Below, one piece after another: positions 1 through 8,466 of a stretch of DNA of 64,000 nt. The stretch's first letter is position 1, and every line of letters starts with the position of its first letter. The position numbers were made by a program, and so were the translations under genes. Under the pieces are notes generated by a model. It was not told where the DNA came from. It saw only the letters and a list, made by a program, of their open reading frames with translations, and made no database searches. Source of the stretch: JBPYFK01 sp051984675 (lineage in GTDB: Bacteria > Actinomycetota > Actinomycetes > Mycobacteriales > Pseudonocardiaceae); NCBI GenBank assembly GCA_051984675.1, contig JBPYFK010000008.1, forward strand, positions 1 to 64,000. Direction: 5' to 3'.

Positions 1-543
1 CTGGCCCGGCTGGACCGTCAACGGTCGCTCGAAGTCGCTGAAGTCGACCTGACGCCCTTGGTCGATGAGGTGGTCCATGGTGCGCGGATGCGGGCGCCGG
101 AGCGGGAGATCCGGTGGTCGGCACCCGCGGAGCTGGTGCGCGTGCTGGCGGACACGCACCGCCTGCGGCAGGTGCTGGACAACCTGGTGACCAACGCCCT
201 GGTGCACACGCCACCCGAGACCGAGGTGCGGGTGCTCATTGCGCACGGGGCCGTCGGGGAACCGCCCGTGGTCGCGTCAGCGGGAGCCGAAGTGACCAGC
301 GGTACGCCCATGGGGTTGATCGAGGTCAGCGACGACGGCCCGGGTATCGATCGCGAGCACGCCACCCGGATCTTCGACCGCTTCTACCGGGTCGCCGGTG
401 GTCGTGACCGGGACAGCGGCGGCACCGGCCTGGGGTTGGCCATCGCGGCCGCGATCCTGGAGGCGCACGGGGGACGTGTCGAGCTGGTGACCTCTCCCGG
501 GCAGGGCGCGACTTTCCGCGTCCTCATCCCTCCCGCTCCGTGA
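1..543 (+). CDS. Sensor histidine kinase, C-terminal part (cut by window edge)
   Basis: The reading frame is open from base 1, so the protein begins upstream. What remains is an HATPase_c ATP-binding domain. The N box is LRQVLDNLVTNALVHTP, the G1 box is VSDDGPGID, the F box is IFDRFYR and the G2 box is GGTGLGLAIA. These are the features of membrane two-component kinases that phosphorylate a partner response regulator. The phospho-acceptor His (H box) and the sensor and membrane segments lie outside the window, so the signal cannot be inferred. The gene ends at a TGA about 30 bp before the convergent TetR gene. Confidence 0.93.
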   Translation: MARLDRQRSLEVAEVDLTPLVDEVVHGARMRAPEREIRWSAPAELVRVLADTHRLRQVLDNLVTNALVHTPPETEVRVLIAHGAVGEPPVVASAGAEVTSGTPMGLIEVSDDGPGIDREHATRIFDRFYRVAGGRDRDSGGTGLGLAIAAAILEAHGGRVELVTSPGQGATFRVLIPPAP

Positions 544-553
544 GGCGGATCAC

Positions 554-566
554 GTCCACAGTGGAC
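554..566. repeat. Perfect 13-bp palindrome GTCCACAGTGGAC
   Basis: This palindrome lies between the converging stop codons of the histidine kinase and tetR genes. The arms meet with a 1-bp centre, so it cannot fold into a normal terminator hairpin. The same word recurs at 34885-34897, and with C at the centre at 47801-47813. A one-mismatch copy is at 2682-2694. A protein-binding or repeated genomic word is the likelier reading. Confidence 0.5.
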
Positions 567-573
567 ACCTTGC

Positions 574-1143
574 TCAGTTCAGGCCGACCGCCGCGAGCAG
601 CGACCGGGCGCACATGTCGCGCAGCTCGGTCCGGGCGACGCCGGCGTGGTCCAGCCAGTCGAGGCAGACGGTGATCACGAAGCTGATCCAGCCCCGCACG
701 GCGATGGCGGTCGCTTCGTTGGGTGCGAACTCGGCCGCCAGCGCGTCAAGGATGCGCTGCTGCTGAGCGGCGATGTTGCGCTCGCAGATCGCCCTGATCC
801 CCTCGTCCACGGAGACGGCCGCGCGGTGCAGGACCTGGTAGCCCATCCGGTGTTGCTCCACGTAGTCGAGGTAGGCGTCCAGGCCGGCGGTCAGCTGCGC
901 GGTGAGCGGTAGCGCCGGATCGGTTTCGGTCAGCCGCAGGATGCGCTCGGCTTCGGTTTCCACTACGGCGGCGAAGAACTCCCGCTTGGTGGTGAAGTAG
1001 TGGTACAGCAGACCGCGGGAGACGCGGGCGATCTCCGCGACCTCTTCGATCCAGACTTCGTCGTAGGGCCGGGCGGCGAACAGCTCGGTGCCGATCGCGA
1101 GGAGTTGCTCGCGACGCTGCTTGGTGCTCAGCCGGGTCCGCAC
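574..1143 (-). CDS. TetR-family transcriptional regulator
   Basis: The 189-aa protein has an N-terminal TetR helix-turn-helix (residues about 10-57; the recognition segment reads IARVSRGLLYHYFTTKREFF) followed by a helical ligand-binding domain. It starts at GTG, 83 bp from the divergent P450 gene. Two copies of a 22-bp palindrome occupy that gap, the usual layout for a TetR repressor controlling itself and its divergent neighbour. The likely target is therefore the P450/PIG-L unit. The ligand is unknown. TetR assignment is seen in the sequence; the control model is inference. Confidence 0.9.
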   Translation of the reverse strand: MRTRLSTKQRREQLLAIGTELFAARPYDEVWIEEVAEIARVSRGLLYHYFTTKREFFAAVVETEAERILRLTETDPALPLTAQLTAGLDAYLDYVEQHRMGYQVLHRAAVSVDEGIRAICERNIAAQQQRILDALAAEFAPNEATAIAVRGWISFVITVCLDWLDHAGVARTELRDMCARSLLAAVGLN

Positions 1144-1153
1144 TTGTTCAATC

Positions 1154-1211
1154 CTACTTGACAGCGGTTCAGTAGCCGGCTCATGCTCTCTATTGGAGAT
1201 GGGTTCAATAG
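1154..1211. promoter_or_regulatory. Twin 22-bp palindromic operator between tetR and the P450 gene
   Basis: Two sites, 1154-1175 and 1190-1211, share the pattern CTA(C/T)T(T/G)GA, six spacer bases, TTCA(G/A)TAG. Their starts are 36 bp apart. Each arm pair is an imperfect inverted repeat, best in the second site (7 of 8 pairs). The second site ends 15 bp before the P450 start, and the first lies 11 bp from the tetR start, so a bound repressor would cover both promoters. A purine-rich RBS (GAGAGGGG) follows for the P450 gene. Confidence 0.72.
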
Positions 1212-1226
1212 CCGGGAGAGGGGCCC

Positions 1227-2702
1227 ATGGATACTGCCGCCATTCCGCACCCGCCGCGCCGCGTTCCGATCCTCGGTGACGTGCGGGGGATCAACACCCG
1301 TTCGCCGTTGCAGGAGTCCATGCGGTTGGGCCGGGACCTCGGGCCGATCTTCACGCGGAAGTTCCTGCGGCGCGAGATCGTGTTCGTCTCGGGCGCGGAC
1401 CTGGTCGCCGAGCTCTCGGACGAGTCGCGGTTCGCGAAGCACGTGGGGCTGGGCATCGAGAACCTGCGCAACATCGGTGGCGACGGCCTGTTCACCGCCT
1501 ACAACACGGAGCCGAACTGGCGGCTTGCGCACGACATCCTGCAGCCCGCCTTCTCGGCGAACGCGATGCGCGGCTACCACACGATCATGCTGGAAGCGGC
1601 ACGGGAGCTCATCGCGTCCTGGGACGCCCACGTGGACGGCCCGCCGGTGGAGGTCACCACCGACATGACGAAGGTGACGCTGGAGAGCATCGGCCGGGCC
1701 GGTTTCGGCTACGAGTTCGGATCCTTCCAGCGGGAGCAGCCGCATCCCTTCGTGTCCGCCATGACCGGCGCGCTGCGCTACGCGCAGCAGCTGAACTTCC
1801 AGTTGCCCGTGATCGGCCGGCTGCGCAACCGCGACGCCGCCCGCCGCAACGCGGAGAACGTGCGGTACATGATCGAGCTGGTCGACGACGTGATCAAGGC
1901 GCGGCGGGCCAGCGGTGACACGAGCGGTCGCGACCTGCTCGGGCTGATGCTCAACGAGCGACACCCCGAAACCGGGCAGCCGCTGGACCCGGTGAACATC
2001 CGGCACCAGGTGCTCACGTTCCTCGTCGCCGGGCACGAGACGACCTCCGGCGCGCTGTCGTTCGCGCTGTACTACCTGTCGCAGAACCCCGAAGCGATGG
2101 CCAAGGCGCAGGCCGAGGTGGACGCGATGTGGGGGGACCAGGAAGACCCCGAGCCGACGTTCAAGGACATCACCAAGCTCCGTTACGTGCGCCAGGTCCT
2201 CGACGAGGCGTTGCGGCTGTGGCCGACCGCGCCGGCCTACTCCCGGGAAGCCCGGGAGGACGTCGTGCTGGGGGGCCGCTACCAGATGCGCAAGGGGGAC
2301 TGGGTGGTCGTGCTCATCCCGTCGCTGCACCGCGATCCCGCGGTGTGGGGGCCGGACGCGGAGCGCTTCGACCCGGACCGCTTCGCGTCCGGGCAGGCGA
2401 GGAAACGCCCACCGCACACGTACAAGCCGTTCGGGACCGGGGAGCGGTCGTGCATCGGCCGCCAGTTCGCGATCCACGAGGCGACCCTGGTGCTCGGCCT
2501 GCTGCTGCACCGCTACGACCTGCGGGGCGACCCGGACTACGAGCTACGGCTGGCCGAGCTGCTGACGGTGAAACCGAAGGACTTGACGCTGCGACTCACC
2601 CGCAGGCGCACGCGTGCCACCGACCCGCCCGCGCTGCCGGAGGAACCCGAGCGGGAAGAGCTGCGCTGCCCGGTCACCGGTGCCCACAGTGGACAGTCCT
2701 GA
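1227..2702 (+). CDS. Cytochrome P450, CYP102-like heme domain without reductase
   Basis: The 491-aa protein has all P450 landmarks: the I-helix oxygen-activation motif AGHETTS, the K-helix ExxR (DEALRLW), the PERF-type segment (AERFDPDRF) and the heme-thiolate loop FGTGERSCIG with its Cys ligand. The sequence feels closest to the heme half of CYP102 (P450 BM3)-type fatty-acid hydroxylases, but the protein stops after the heme domain with a short tail, so electrons must come from separate partners. It starts at ATG behind GAGAGGGG. The PIG-L gene follows after one base, giving a co-transcribed pair under the TetR operator. Substrate unknown. Confidence 0.93.
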   Translation: MDTAAIPHPPRRVPILGDVRGINTRSPLQESMRLGRDLGPIFTRKFLRREIVFVSGADLVAELSDESRFAKHVGLGIENLRNIGGDGLFTAYNTEPNWRLAHDILQPAFSANAMRGYHTIMLEAARELIASWDAHVDGPPVEVTTDMTKVTLESIGRAGFGYEFGSFQREQPHPFVSAMTGALRYAQQLNFQLPVIGRLRNRDAARRNAENVRYMIELVDDVIKARRASGDTSGRDLLGLMLNERHPETGQPLDPVNIRHQVLTFLVAGHETTSGALSFALYYLSQNPEAMAKAQAEVDAMWGDQEDPEPTFKDITKLRYVRQVLDEALRLWPTAPAYSREAREDVVLGGRYQMRKGDWVVVLIPSLHRDPAVWGPDAERFDPDRFASGQARKRPPHTYKPFGTGERSCIGRQFAIHEATLVLGLLLHRYDLRGDPDYELRLAELLTVKPKDLTLRLTRRRTRATDPPALPEEPEREELRCPVTGAHSGQS

Positions 2703-2703
2703 C

Positions 2704-3489
2704 ATGGCGACACTGGTGTCCTTCCACGCACACCCGGACGATGAGTGCATCGCCTGTGGTGGGGTGATCCGCAAGGCCGCCGAGGAGGGCCACCGCGTCG
2801 TGCTGGTCGTCGCCACTCGCGGCGAACTGGGCGACGTCGCCGAGGGGGTGCTGTCGGACGGCGAGACGCTGTCCCAGCGGCGGGTGGCCGAGACGCATGC
2901 GTCGGCGGAGATCCTCGGCGTCCAGCGGACGGAGTTCCTGGGTTACGTCGACTCTGGCGGGATGGGCGCGCCGAGCAACGACGCGCCCGGGTCGTTCTGG
3001 AGCGCACCGGTCGAGGAGGCCGCCGAGAAGCTGGCCGCGATCCTGACCGAAGAGCGAGCGGACGTGCTGACCTGCTACGACGATAACGGCGGGTATGGCC
3101 ACCCGGACCACATCAAGGTGCACCGCGTCGGGATGCGGGCCGCCGAGCTGGCCGGCACACCGCGCGTGTACCAGAGCACCTTCAATCGTGATCACCTGTT
3201 GCGCGGCATCAGCGCGTTCGCGGACCAGGCGAGGGCGGCCGGCATCGAGTTCCCCGAGGCCACCGAACTCGGCAAACCGGAGTCGGTGTTGACCGCGGCG
3301 GTGGACGTCTCGCGGTACCTCGATCACAAGCGTCGAGCCATGCGCGCCCACGCCAGCCAGATCAGCGAGCAGTCGTTCTTCCTGGCCATGCCGGAGGAGG
3401 CCTTCCGACACGTGTTCGGCATCGAGTGGTTCATCCGTTCCGCTCAGGGTCCGGGCATTACCGAGACGGACCTGTTCGAGAAACGGTAA
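2704..3489 (+). CDS. PIG-L family zinc-dependent N-deacetylase (MshB/Mca-like)
   Basis: This 261-aa LmbE/PIG-L protein has the N-terminal zinc motif AHPDDE (in FHAHPDDECIACGG) and the second metal-binding segment GHPDHIKVHRVG. Family members deacetylate GlcNAc-inositol (MshB), cleave mycothiol conjugates (Mca) or act on other N-acyl sugars. The length fits, but MshB and Mca are normally encoded alone. Here the ATG sits one base after the P450 stop, so translational coupling and a shared, perhaps detoxification-related, role are plausible. The chosen start gives the usual family N-terminus; an upstream in-frame extension would overlap the P450 gene. Confidence 0.88.
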   Translation: MATLVSFHAHPDDECIACGGVIRKAAEEGHRVVLVVATRGELGDVAEGVLSDGETLSQRRVAETHASAEILGVQRTEFLGYVDSGGMGAPSNDAPGSFWSAPVEEAAEKLAAILTEERADVLTCYDDNGGYGHPDHIKVHRVGMRAAELAGTPRVYQSTFNRDHLLRGISAFADQARAAGIEFPEATELGKPESVLTAAVDVSRYLDHKRRAMRAHASQISEQSFFLAMPEEAFRHVFGIEWFIRSAQGPGITETDLFEKR

Positions 3490-3548
3490 CGGGAGACTTG
3501 TCTCGTCAACCTTCCGTCCACGGTGCGGCGCTGGGTAGCGTGCCTGGC

Positions 3549-4367
3549 GTGACTGAACCACCGCGTGACACCTATGCGTGGGACAAGCCGAGCGCCGCAC
3601 GCGTGTACGACGTGCACCTGGGCGGGTCGCACAACTTCGCCGTCGACCGCGAGTTCGCGGAGCAGGTCACCCGGGTCATGCCGGAGCTGCCGGACGTCTT
3701 ACGGGCGAACCGGTCATTCCTGCGTCGTGCGGTGCGATACCTGGTGGACGCCGGTATCCGGCAGTTCCTCGACCTCGGCTCGGGCATCCCCACGGTGGGC
3801 AACGTGCACGAGATCGCACAGGGCGCCGACCCGACCTGCCGGGTCGTGTACGTGGACGTGGACCCGATCGCGGTGGCGCACAGCCGCCGGATTCTCGGGC
3901 CGAACCCGCTGGCGACCGTCGTCCAGCACGATCTGCGCGACCCGGAGGCGATCCTGACCGACCCGCAGGTGACCGGGCTGCTGGACTTCACTCAGCCGGT
4001 CGCGGTGCTGATGGTCGCGGTCCTGCACTTCGTCCCCGGCACCGACGACCCCGCCGGGATCGTGGCCGGCTATGCCGATGCCGTCGTGCCCGGTAGCTAC
4101 GTGGTGATTTCGCATGCCAGTGCCGGGGAAATGGCCCCGGAGCGGTCCACCGCCGCCGCCGAGAGCTACCGGCGGGACGTGACGGAGTTCTCCCTGCGCA
4201 CCCGCGAGGAGGTCACCGGCCTGTTCGGTGCCTTGGAGATCGTGGACCCCGGCGTGGTGTATGTGGCCGAGTGGCACCCGGACGAACCGGTGGGCGACTC
4301 GAAAGCGGACCGGCTGCCAGCGCTCGGCGGGGTGGGTCGTAAGGCGGACCCCGCCGAGGCTGGTTGA
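3549..4367 (+). CDS. SAM-dependent methyltransferase, DUF574/Methyltransf_19 family
   Basis: This 272-aa protein belongs to an actinobacterial family. It begins with the signature ARVYDVHLGGSHNFAVDREF, followed by the SAM-binding loop FLDLGSGIP and an acidic strand end (VVYVDVDPIA). The GTG at 3549 gives the usual family N-terminus and avoids a tail overlapping the PIG-L gene. Substrates of these enzymes are poorly defined. A second member lies at 46922-47773 in this window. The stop codon merges into a 13-bp tandem repeat. Confidence 0.87.
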   Translation: MTEPPRDTYAWDKPSAARVYDVHLGGSHNFAVDREFAEQVTRVMPELPDVLRANRSFLRRAVRYLVDAGIRQFLDLGSGIPTVGNVHEIAQGADPTCRVVYVDVDPIAVAHSRRILGPNPLATVVQHDLRDPEAILTDPQVTGLLDFTQPVAVLMVAVLHFVPGTDDPAGIVAGYADAVVPGSYVVISHASAGEMAPERSTAAAESYRRDVTEFSLRTREEVTGLFGALEIVDPGVVYVAEWHPDEPVGDSKADRLPALGGVGRKADPAEAG

Positions 4368-4413
4368 CGGCCCAGCTCAACGGCCCAGCTCAACGGCGCA
4401 GCTCAACGGCCCA
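4367..4413. repeat. 13-bp tandem repeat, 3.6 copies
   Basis: The unit ACGGCCCAGCTCA is repeated at 4367, 4380 and 4393 (one substitution in the third), with a partial fourth copy. It begins on the last base of the methyltransferase stop codon and fills the gap to the next, convergent gene. The unit is not a multiple of three, as expected outside coding DNA. Confidence 0.9.
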
Positions 4414-4420
4414 AGGCGCG

Positions 4421-4864
4421 TCACAGTTCGCCGCGTGCGTAGCCGTAGCAGCGCTTCACGAGCATCCACACGGTCTCCAGCTCCTCCGGGGTTCGAGGCC
4501 CGTACAGCAGGACCGCGTTCTGGACCGGGTGCCGCACACCCCAGCCGGTGCTCTCCACCTCGTCCTTGAGCTCCTCCGGGAGCGTGACGTGCAGGCTGCC
4601 GTCGTGATGCGGGTGGATATGAGCGAACTCGCGCCCTTTCTGGAACGCCTCGCCGGGACCGGTCGGCTGGTCGTCGTCCAACACGATCGCACGGGCTCCC
4701 GGGACCGAGACCATGCTCGGTGCCACGTGCACGCCGGCGAGGGCACGCATCCGGTCCCACAGCTGTTCCTGTAGCTCGACCGGGGCGTTGTCGGTGACCT
4801 GCGCGTGCGGCGCGGGACCGACGACGTGGGGAGCGCGCCCATTGCGCGGCGCAAGAGCCATCAC
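4421..4864 (-). CDS. DUF5519 (luciferase-family) protein
   Basis: The 147-aa soluble protein carries the conserved DUF5519 core: FAHIHPHHDGSLH, a GWGVRHP segment and LLYGPRTPEELE. The His-rich HIHPHHD motif suggests metal or ligand binding, but no biochemical role is established. Databases label the family luciferase family protein; that label does not imply light production. Its ATG overlaps the stop of the upstream permease gene by 4 bp (ATGA), so the two are probably one transcript and translationally coupled. Confidence 0.8.
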   Translation of the reverse strand: MMALAPRNGRAPHVVGPAPHAQVTDNAPVELQEQLWDRMRALAGVHVAPSMVSVPGARAIVLDDDQPTGPGEAFQKGREFAHIHPHHDGSLHVTLPEELKDEVESTGWGVRHPVQNAVLLYGPRTPEELETVWMLVKRCYGYARGEL

Positions 4865-6297
4865 GAGCTTCCTTCGGCTTCGTTCGACAAGGTGGTACCC
4901 GCCTGGTTCGCCCGCGACTCTACGTGCCCCGATGGTGTCGTGCCCGGGAGACGCAGGTGGTTGAACACGAGGTTCAACCCGAAGGCCAGGATCACCGTGA
5001 GCGTGATCGGGCTACCGAAGATGATCTGTGCCCAGTCCGGGAACTTCTGGAAGAAGATCTCGTTCCCGGTCGGGTCGGTGGCCACCGCCGGCAGCATGCC
5101 GACACCGAGCGACACGGCGACCACCAGCAGGTTGTGGTTGCCCTGGAACTCGACCTTGCGCAGCACCTGGATCCCGACCGCGGTCACCATGCCGAACATG
5201 ACCAGCGCCGCCCCGCCGACGACAGGTTCGGGCACGGCCGCGACCAGGGCGCCGACCTTGGGCACCAGCCCCAGCACGACCAGGATGCCGCCGGCCACGG
5301 CGACCACCCAGCGGCTTCGCACGCCGGTCATCTGCACCAGGCCGACGTTCTCGGCGTAGGCGGTGTCCGGGAAGGAGTTCATGCAGCCGCCGATCACCGC
5401 GGACAGGCCGTCTGTGGCCAGACCGCGGGCGATGTCGTTGTCGGTCAGCCGCCGCCCGGTCATTTCCGCGACGGCGAGCATGTCGGCGGTGGACTCGGTG
5501 TAGGTCACCAGCATGACGATGCACATCGAGATGACGGCCGCGATGCTGAACGTCGGCGGGCCGAAGTGGAACGGGGTGGAGATCCCGAACCAGGGCTCCT
5601 TGGCCACGTCGCTGAAGTCGATCAACCCCATCGGGGCGGCGATGACGGTGCCCACCGCGAGCGCCAGCAGCGGTGAGATCTGGCCGAGGAACCCGCGCAG
5701 CGTCCTGGCGAAGATGATGATCATCGCGATGACCAGGAAGCCCAGCAGGATGTGCGACATCTGGCCGTAGTCCGGCTTGCTGCTGTTGTGCCCGGCAATC
5801 ATGCCGGCGGCCGGCCCGATCAGGGACAACCCGATGATCGTGATCACCGTGCCGGCCACCAGCGGGGGGAAGAACCGGATCACTTTGGAGAACGGCTTGG
5901 CGATGAGCAGGCCGAAGATGCCGGAGAGCACCATCGCGCCGTACACCGACGGGAGGCCGTACTTCGACGCGATCGTGATCATGGGACTGACCACGGTGAA
6001 GGTGGCACCCGCGACGATGGGGAGGCGAACACCGAAGAGCTTGGAGATCCCCACGCCCTGGATCAGCGTCGCGATACCGCAGACCAGCAGGTCGGCGTTG
6101 ATGAGCAGGCCGAGCGTCGCGCTGTCCAGCTTGAGCGCGCTGCCGATCAGGAACGGTACCGCGACCGTGCCGGCGTACATGATGAAGACGTGCTGCAGCC
6201 CGAGCAGGCCGAGCCGGCCGGGAGGGAGCACCTCGTCAACGGGATGGACGCCGGCTCCTCCTGGACCGTCAGGTTGTAGCTTGGACAGCAAGCGCAT
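4861..6297 (-). CDS. NCS2 nucleobase:cation symporter (xanthine/uracil permease type)
   Basis: The 478-aa protein has about 12-14 hydrophobic segments. Early on, LLGLQHVFIMYAGTVAVPF is the classic start of NCS2/UraA-type permeases, and the central QMTGVRSRWVV with the preceding SFPDTAYAENVGL matches the family's substrate region. It should import a purine or pyrimidine base with H+ or Na+ across the cytoplasmic membrane; the preceding AENVGL segment is more like the xanthine/urate branch than uracil, with low certainty. An inverted-repeat operator lies 70-98 bp upstream, and DUF5519 follows in the same operon. Confidence 0.92.
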   Translation of the reverse strand: MRLLSKLQPDGPGGAGVHPVDEVLPPGRLGLLGLQHVFIMYAGTVAVPFLIGSALKLDSATLGLLINADLLVCGIATLIQGVGISKLFGVRLPIVAGATFTVVSPMITIASKYGLPSVYGAMVLSGIFGLLIAKPFSKVIRFFPPLVAGTVITIIGLSLIGPAAGMIAGHNSSKPDYGQMSHILLGFLVIAMIIIFARTLRGFLGQISPLLALAVGTVIAAPMGLIDFSDVAKEPWFGISTPFHFGPPTFSIAAVISMCIVMLVTYTESTADMLAVAEMTGRRLTDNDIARGLATDGLSAVIGGCMNSFPDTAYAENVGLVQMTGVRSRWVVAVAGGILVVLGLVPKVGALVAAVPEPVVGGAALVMFGMVTAVGIQVLRKVEFQGNHNLLVVAVSLGVGMLPAVATDPTGNEIFFQKFPDWAQIIFGSPITLTVILAFGLNLVFNHLRLPGTTPSGHVESRANQAGTTLSNEAEGSS

Positions 6298-6366
6298 GGT
6301 CGCCTCCCCTCCGGGTGGGTGTGGTCACACCCGGAACCTTGCCGATGATCCGATCTCCAGACCTAA

Positions 6367-6395
6367 TTCCGCATTGCGAAATATACATTCCGCAA
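6367..6395. promoter_or_regulatory. Candidate operator upstream of the NCS2 permease
   Basis: Three related half-sites are packed into 29 bp. TTCCGCATTGCGAAA (6367-6381) is a near-palindrome with one mismatch. It overlaps a second inverted repeat whose arms TTGCGAAA and TTCCGCAA are separated by six A/T-rich bases (6374-6395). TTCCGCAxTGCGGAA-like words are typical of IclR-family regulators, which often control purine or allantoin genes. The site sits in the 331-bp gap (6298-6628) between the permease and the divergent L,D-transpeptidase gene; nothing else clear is seen in the gap. Confidence 0.5.
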
Positions 6396-6628
6396 AAAGT
6401 TAGCTCCGTCACACGAACGTTGTCAACCGGTAGAGTGACTCATGAAGGCGCGGCGGTATACAACAGGGTCACCCTGCTCGCCGTGTGACTGGGTAAACAC
6501 GAACTGGCCTCATGCCTTCGTCGGTCATTCCTTCTGGTGATCTATTCTGAAAACTGTCTGCTGGGCTGGGGTTACGCATGGGTAACGACCGTGGCCCGGA
6601 TCGAGCCAGCGAGTATCGAGAGGGCTGG

Positions 6629-7834
6629 ATGCTTCAAGGTTTCGGTATACGGCCGGGGCGTTCGCATGCGCTGGGGACGTTGGGATTGGCCGTCATCATG
6701 GCCGTGGCCGCGGGTTGTGGCTCGTCGAGCACGCCGGAATCCGCCGCCCCTCCCAAGATCGTCGCGCCGCCACCGGTCGCCGCGGTCAACGTCACCGCGC
6801 CCGGCGGCGACCAGGTGAACCCCAAGACGCCGATCGTGGTGAACGTCCAGCGCGGCAAGCTCACATCCGTCGTGGTCACCAACCCTTCCGGCAAACACGT
6901 CAGCGGTGCGATGTCCGGTGACCAGACCAGCTGGCAGACCAACGAGGTACTCGGCTACGACACCGACTACCAGGTCACCGCCGTGGCCGTGGGTTCAGAC
7001 GACAAGACGGTCCAGCAACAGAAGACCATCCACACCCTGGCGCCCGCGGCCCAGGTGTTTCCCAGCATGATTCCGGCGCCGCAGCCGGGCCTCAGCCTCG
7101 GCGCGGGCGAGCCGATCGTGGTCAAGTTCCAGCAGCCGATCAAGGACAAGGCGGCGGCCGAGCGGAACCTGCAGGTCACCTCCACCCCGAACCAGACCGG
7201 CAGCTGGTCCTGGATCTCGAACAAGGAACTGCACTACCGCCCGCGGACCTACTGGGAGCCCGGCAGCAAGGTGACCGTCAAGGCCACCGTGTACGGCGTG
7301 AACCTCGGTAACGGCGTCTACGGGGAAGCCGACCAGACGCTTGAGTTCACGGTGCACGACTCATGGGTCGCCAAGGCCGACGGCGCCACCGAGCAGATGC
7401 AGATCTTCCACAACGGTCAGATGGTCAAGGCCATGCCGATCAGCATGGGCAAGGACCAGACGCCCACGCACGTCGGCCCGCACGTGATCTCGGACAAGCA
7501 GCCGAAGTTCACGATGGATTCCTGCACCTACGGCGTCTGCCCGCCGGACCCGCAGGCATACCACTCGGACGAGTTCTTCGCCGAGCGCATCTCCAACGAC
7601 GGCGAGTTCGTGCACGAGAACCCGGCGAGCGTGGCGCAGCAGGGCAGCGCGAACGTCTCGCACGGATGTATCAACCTTGACCACGACAACGCCCAGTGGT
7701 TCTTCGACAACTTCGGACTCGGTGACGTCGTCGAGATCTACAACTCCAACGGCCCGCCACTTCCCGTGTGGGACACCTACGGAGACTGGGAAGTGCCCTG
7801 GAACCAGTGGGTCGCCGGCAGCGCGCTGCACTGA
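6629..7834 (+). CDS. Lipoprotein L,D-transpeptidase (Ldt), Ig-like plus YkuD domains
   Basis: This 401-aa enzyme makes 3-3 cross-links in peptidoglycan on the outer face of the membrane. A signal peptide ends in a lipobox (VAAGC, Cys30), a linker leads to two immunoglobulin-like regions (roughly residues 50-250), and the YkuD catalytic domain holds the motif SHGCIN with catalytic Cys347 and His345. It resembles mycobacterial LdtMt2. An ATG at 6578 is in frame, but 6629 is preferred: it has GAGAGGG just upstream and gives a normal-length signal peptide. No operon partner is evident. Confidence 0.92.
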   Translation: MLQGFGIRPGRSHALGTLGLAVIMAVAAGCGSSSTPESAAPPKIVAPPPVAAVNVTAPGGDQVNPKTPIVVNVQRGKLTSVVVTNPSGKHVSGAMSGDQTSWQTNEVLGYDTDYQVTAVAVGSDDKTVQQQKTIHTLAPAAQVFPSMIPAPQPGLSLGAGEPIVVKFQQPIKDKAAAERNLQVTSTPNQTGSWSWISNKELHYRPRTYWEPGSKVTVKATVYGVNLGNGVYGEADQTLEFTVHDSWVAKADGATEQMQIFHNGQMVKAMPISMGKDQTPTHVGPHVISDKQPKFTMDSCTYGVCPPDPQAYHSDEFFAERISNDGEFVHENPASVAQQGSANVSHGCINLDHDNAQWFFDNFGLGDVVEIYNSNGPPLPVWDTYGDWEVPWNQWVAGSALH

Positions 7835-7870
7835 CAGCACGACCGGACCGGGCTTGCCGGGTTCCCGCAG

Positions 7871-8362
7871 CTAGGCGGCGCGCGGGGTGGCCAGCGTTTC
7901 CAACTTCGCCCACCCCGGGTCGGCGTCCTCCCAGGTACCCGAGCCGACCAGGACCGCGACCCCGCAGGTCTTGAGCTGCTTGGTGACGCCGGTGAGCAGC
8001 GCCACGAGATCCTCCAGCCCGGGATTGTGGCCCACGAACAGCACGGTTTGCAGGTGGTCGTGCAGCTGCCGTACGACCGCGAGCAGGTCTTCCGCCGACG
8101 CGGCGTACAGGCGCTGGTCGTCGCGCTCCTCGGGCGCGGAGTCCAGTTCGGCGACGACCAGGTCCCAGGTCTGGCGGACCCGGGTGGCGGGGGAACACAG
8201 GACGAGGTCGATCTCCGGTACGTGCTTGCGCAGCCACTGCCCGGCCACCGGCGCGTCCTGGCGCCCGCGCTCGGCGAGCGGTCGTTGGATGTCGGGTACC
8301 GCATCCGTGCGGTCTGACTTCGCGTGCCGGAGGAGCACGATCCTGCGTTCCAGATCCGTCAT
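7871..8362 (-). CDS. SixA-type phosphohistidine phosphatase (histidine phosphatase superfamily)
   Basis: The 163-aa protein begins MTDLERRIVLLRHAKSD; RHA replaces the RHG triad, as in SixA. A second catalytic His is in LFVGHNPGL. SixA-like enzymes remove phosphate from phosphohistidine proteins; in actinobacteria the substrate is unknown. The gene converges on the L,D-transpeptidase gene with a gap of only 36 bp. Confidence 0.86.
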   Translation of the reverse strand: MTDLERRIVLLRHAKSDRTDAVPDIQRPLAERGRQDAPVAGQWLRKHVPEIDLVLCSPATRVRQTWDLVVAELDSAPEERDDQRLYAASAEDLLAVVRQLHDHLQTVLFVGHNPGLEDLVALLTGVTKQLKTCGVAVLVGSGTWEDADPGWAKLETLATPRAA

Positions 8363-8466
8363 GTTCCCGCCGCCCTACCAGTGCTGACCGGTGTCCCAGT
8401 ACCTGGGGAAATGGTCCCCCTTCCGGTCCGGCACCGCCAGATGTTCCGCGCTGGCGGACTTTTCCG

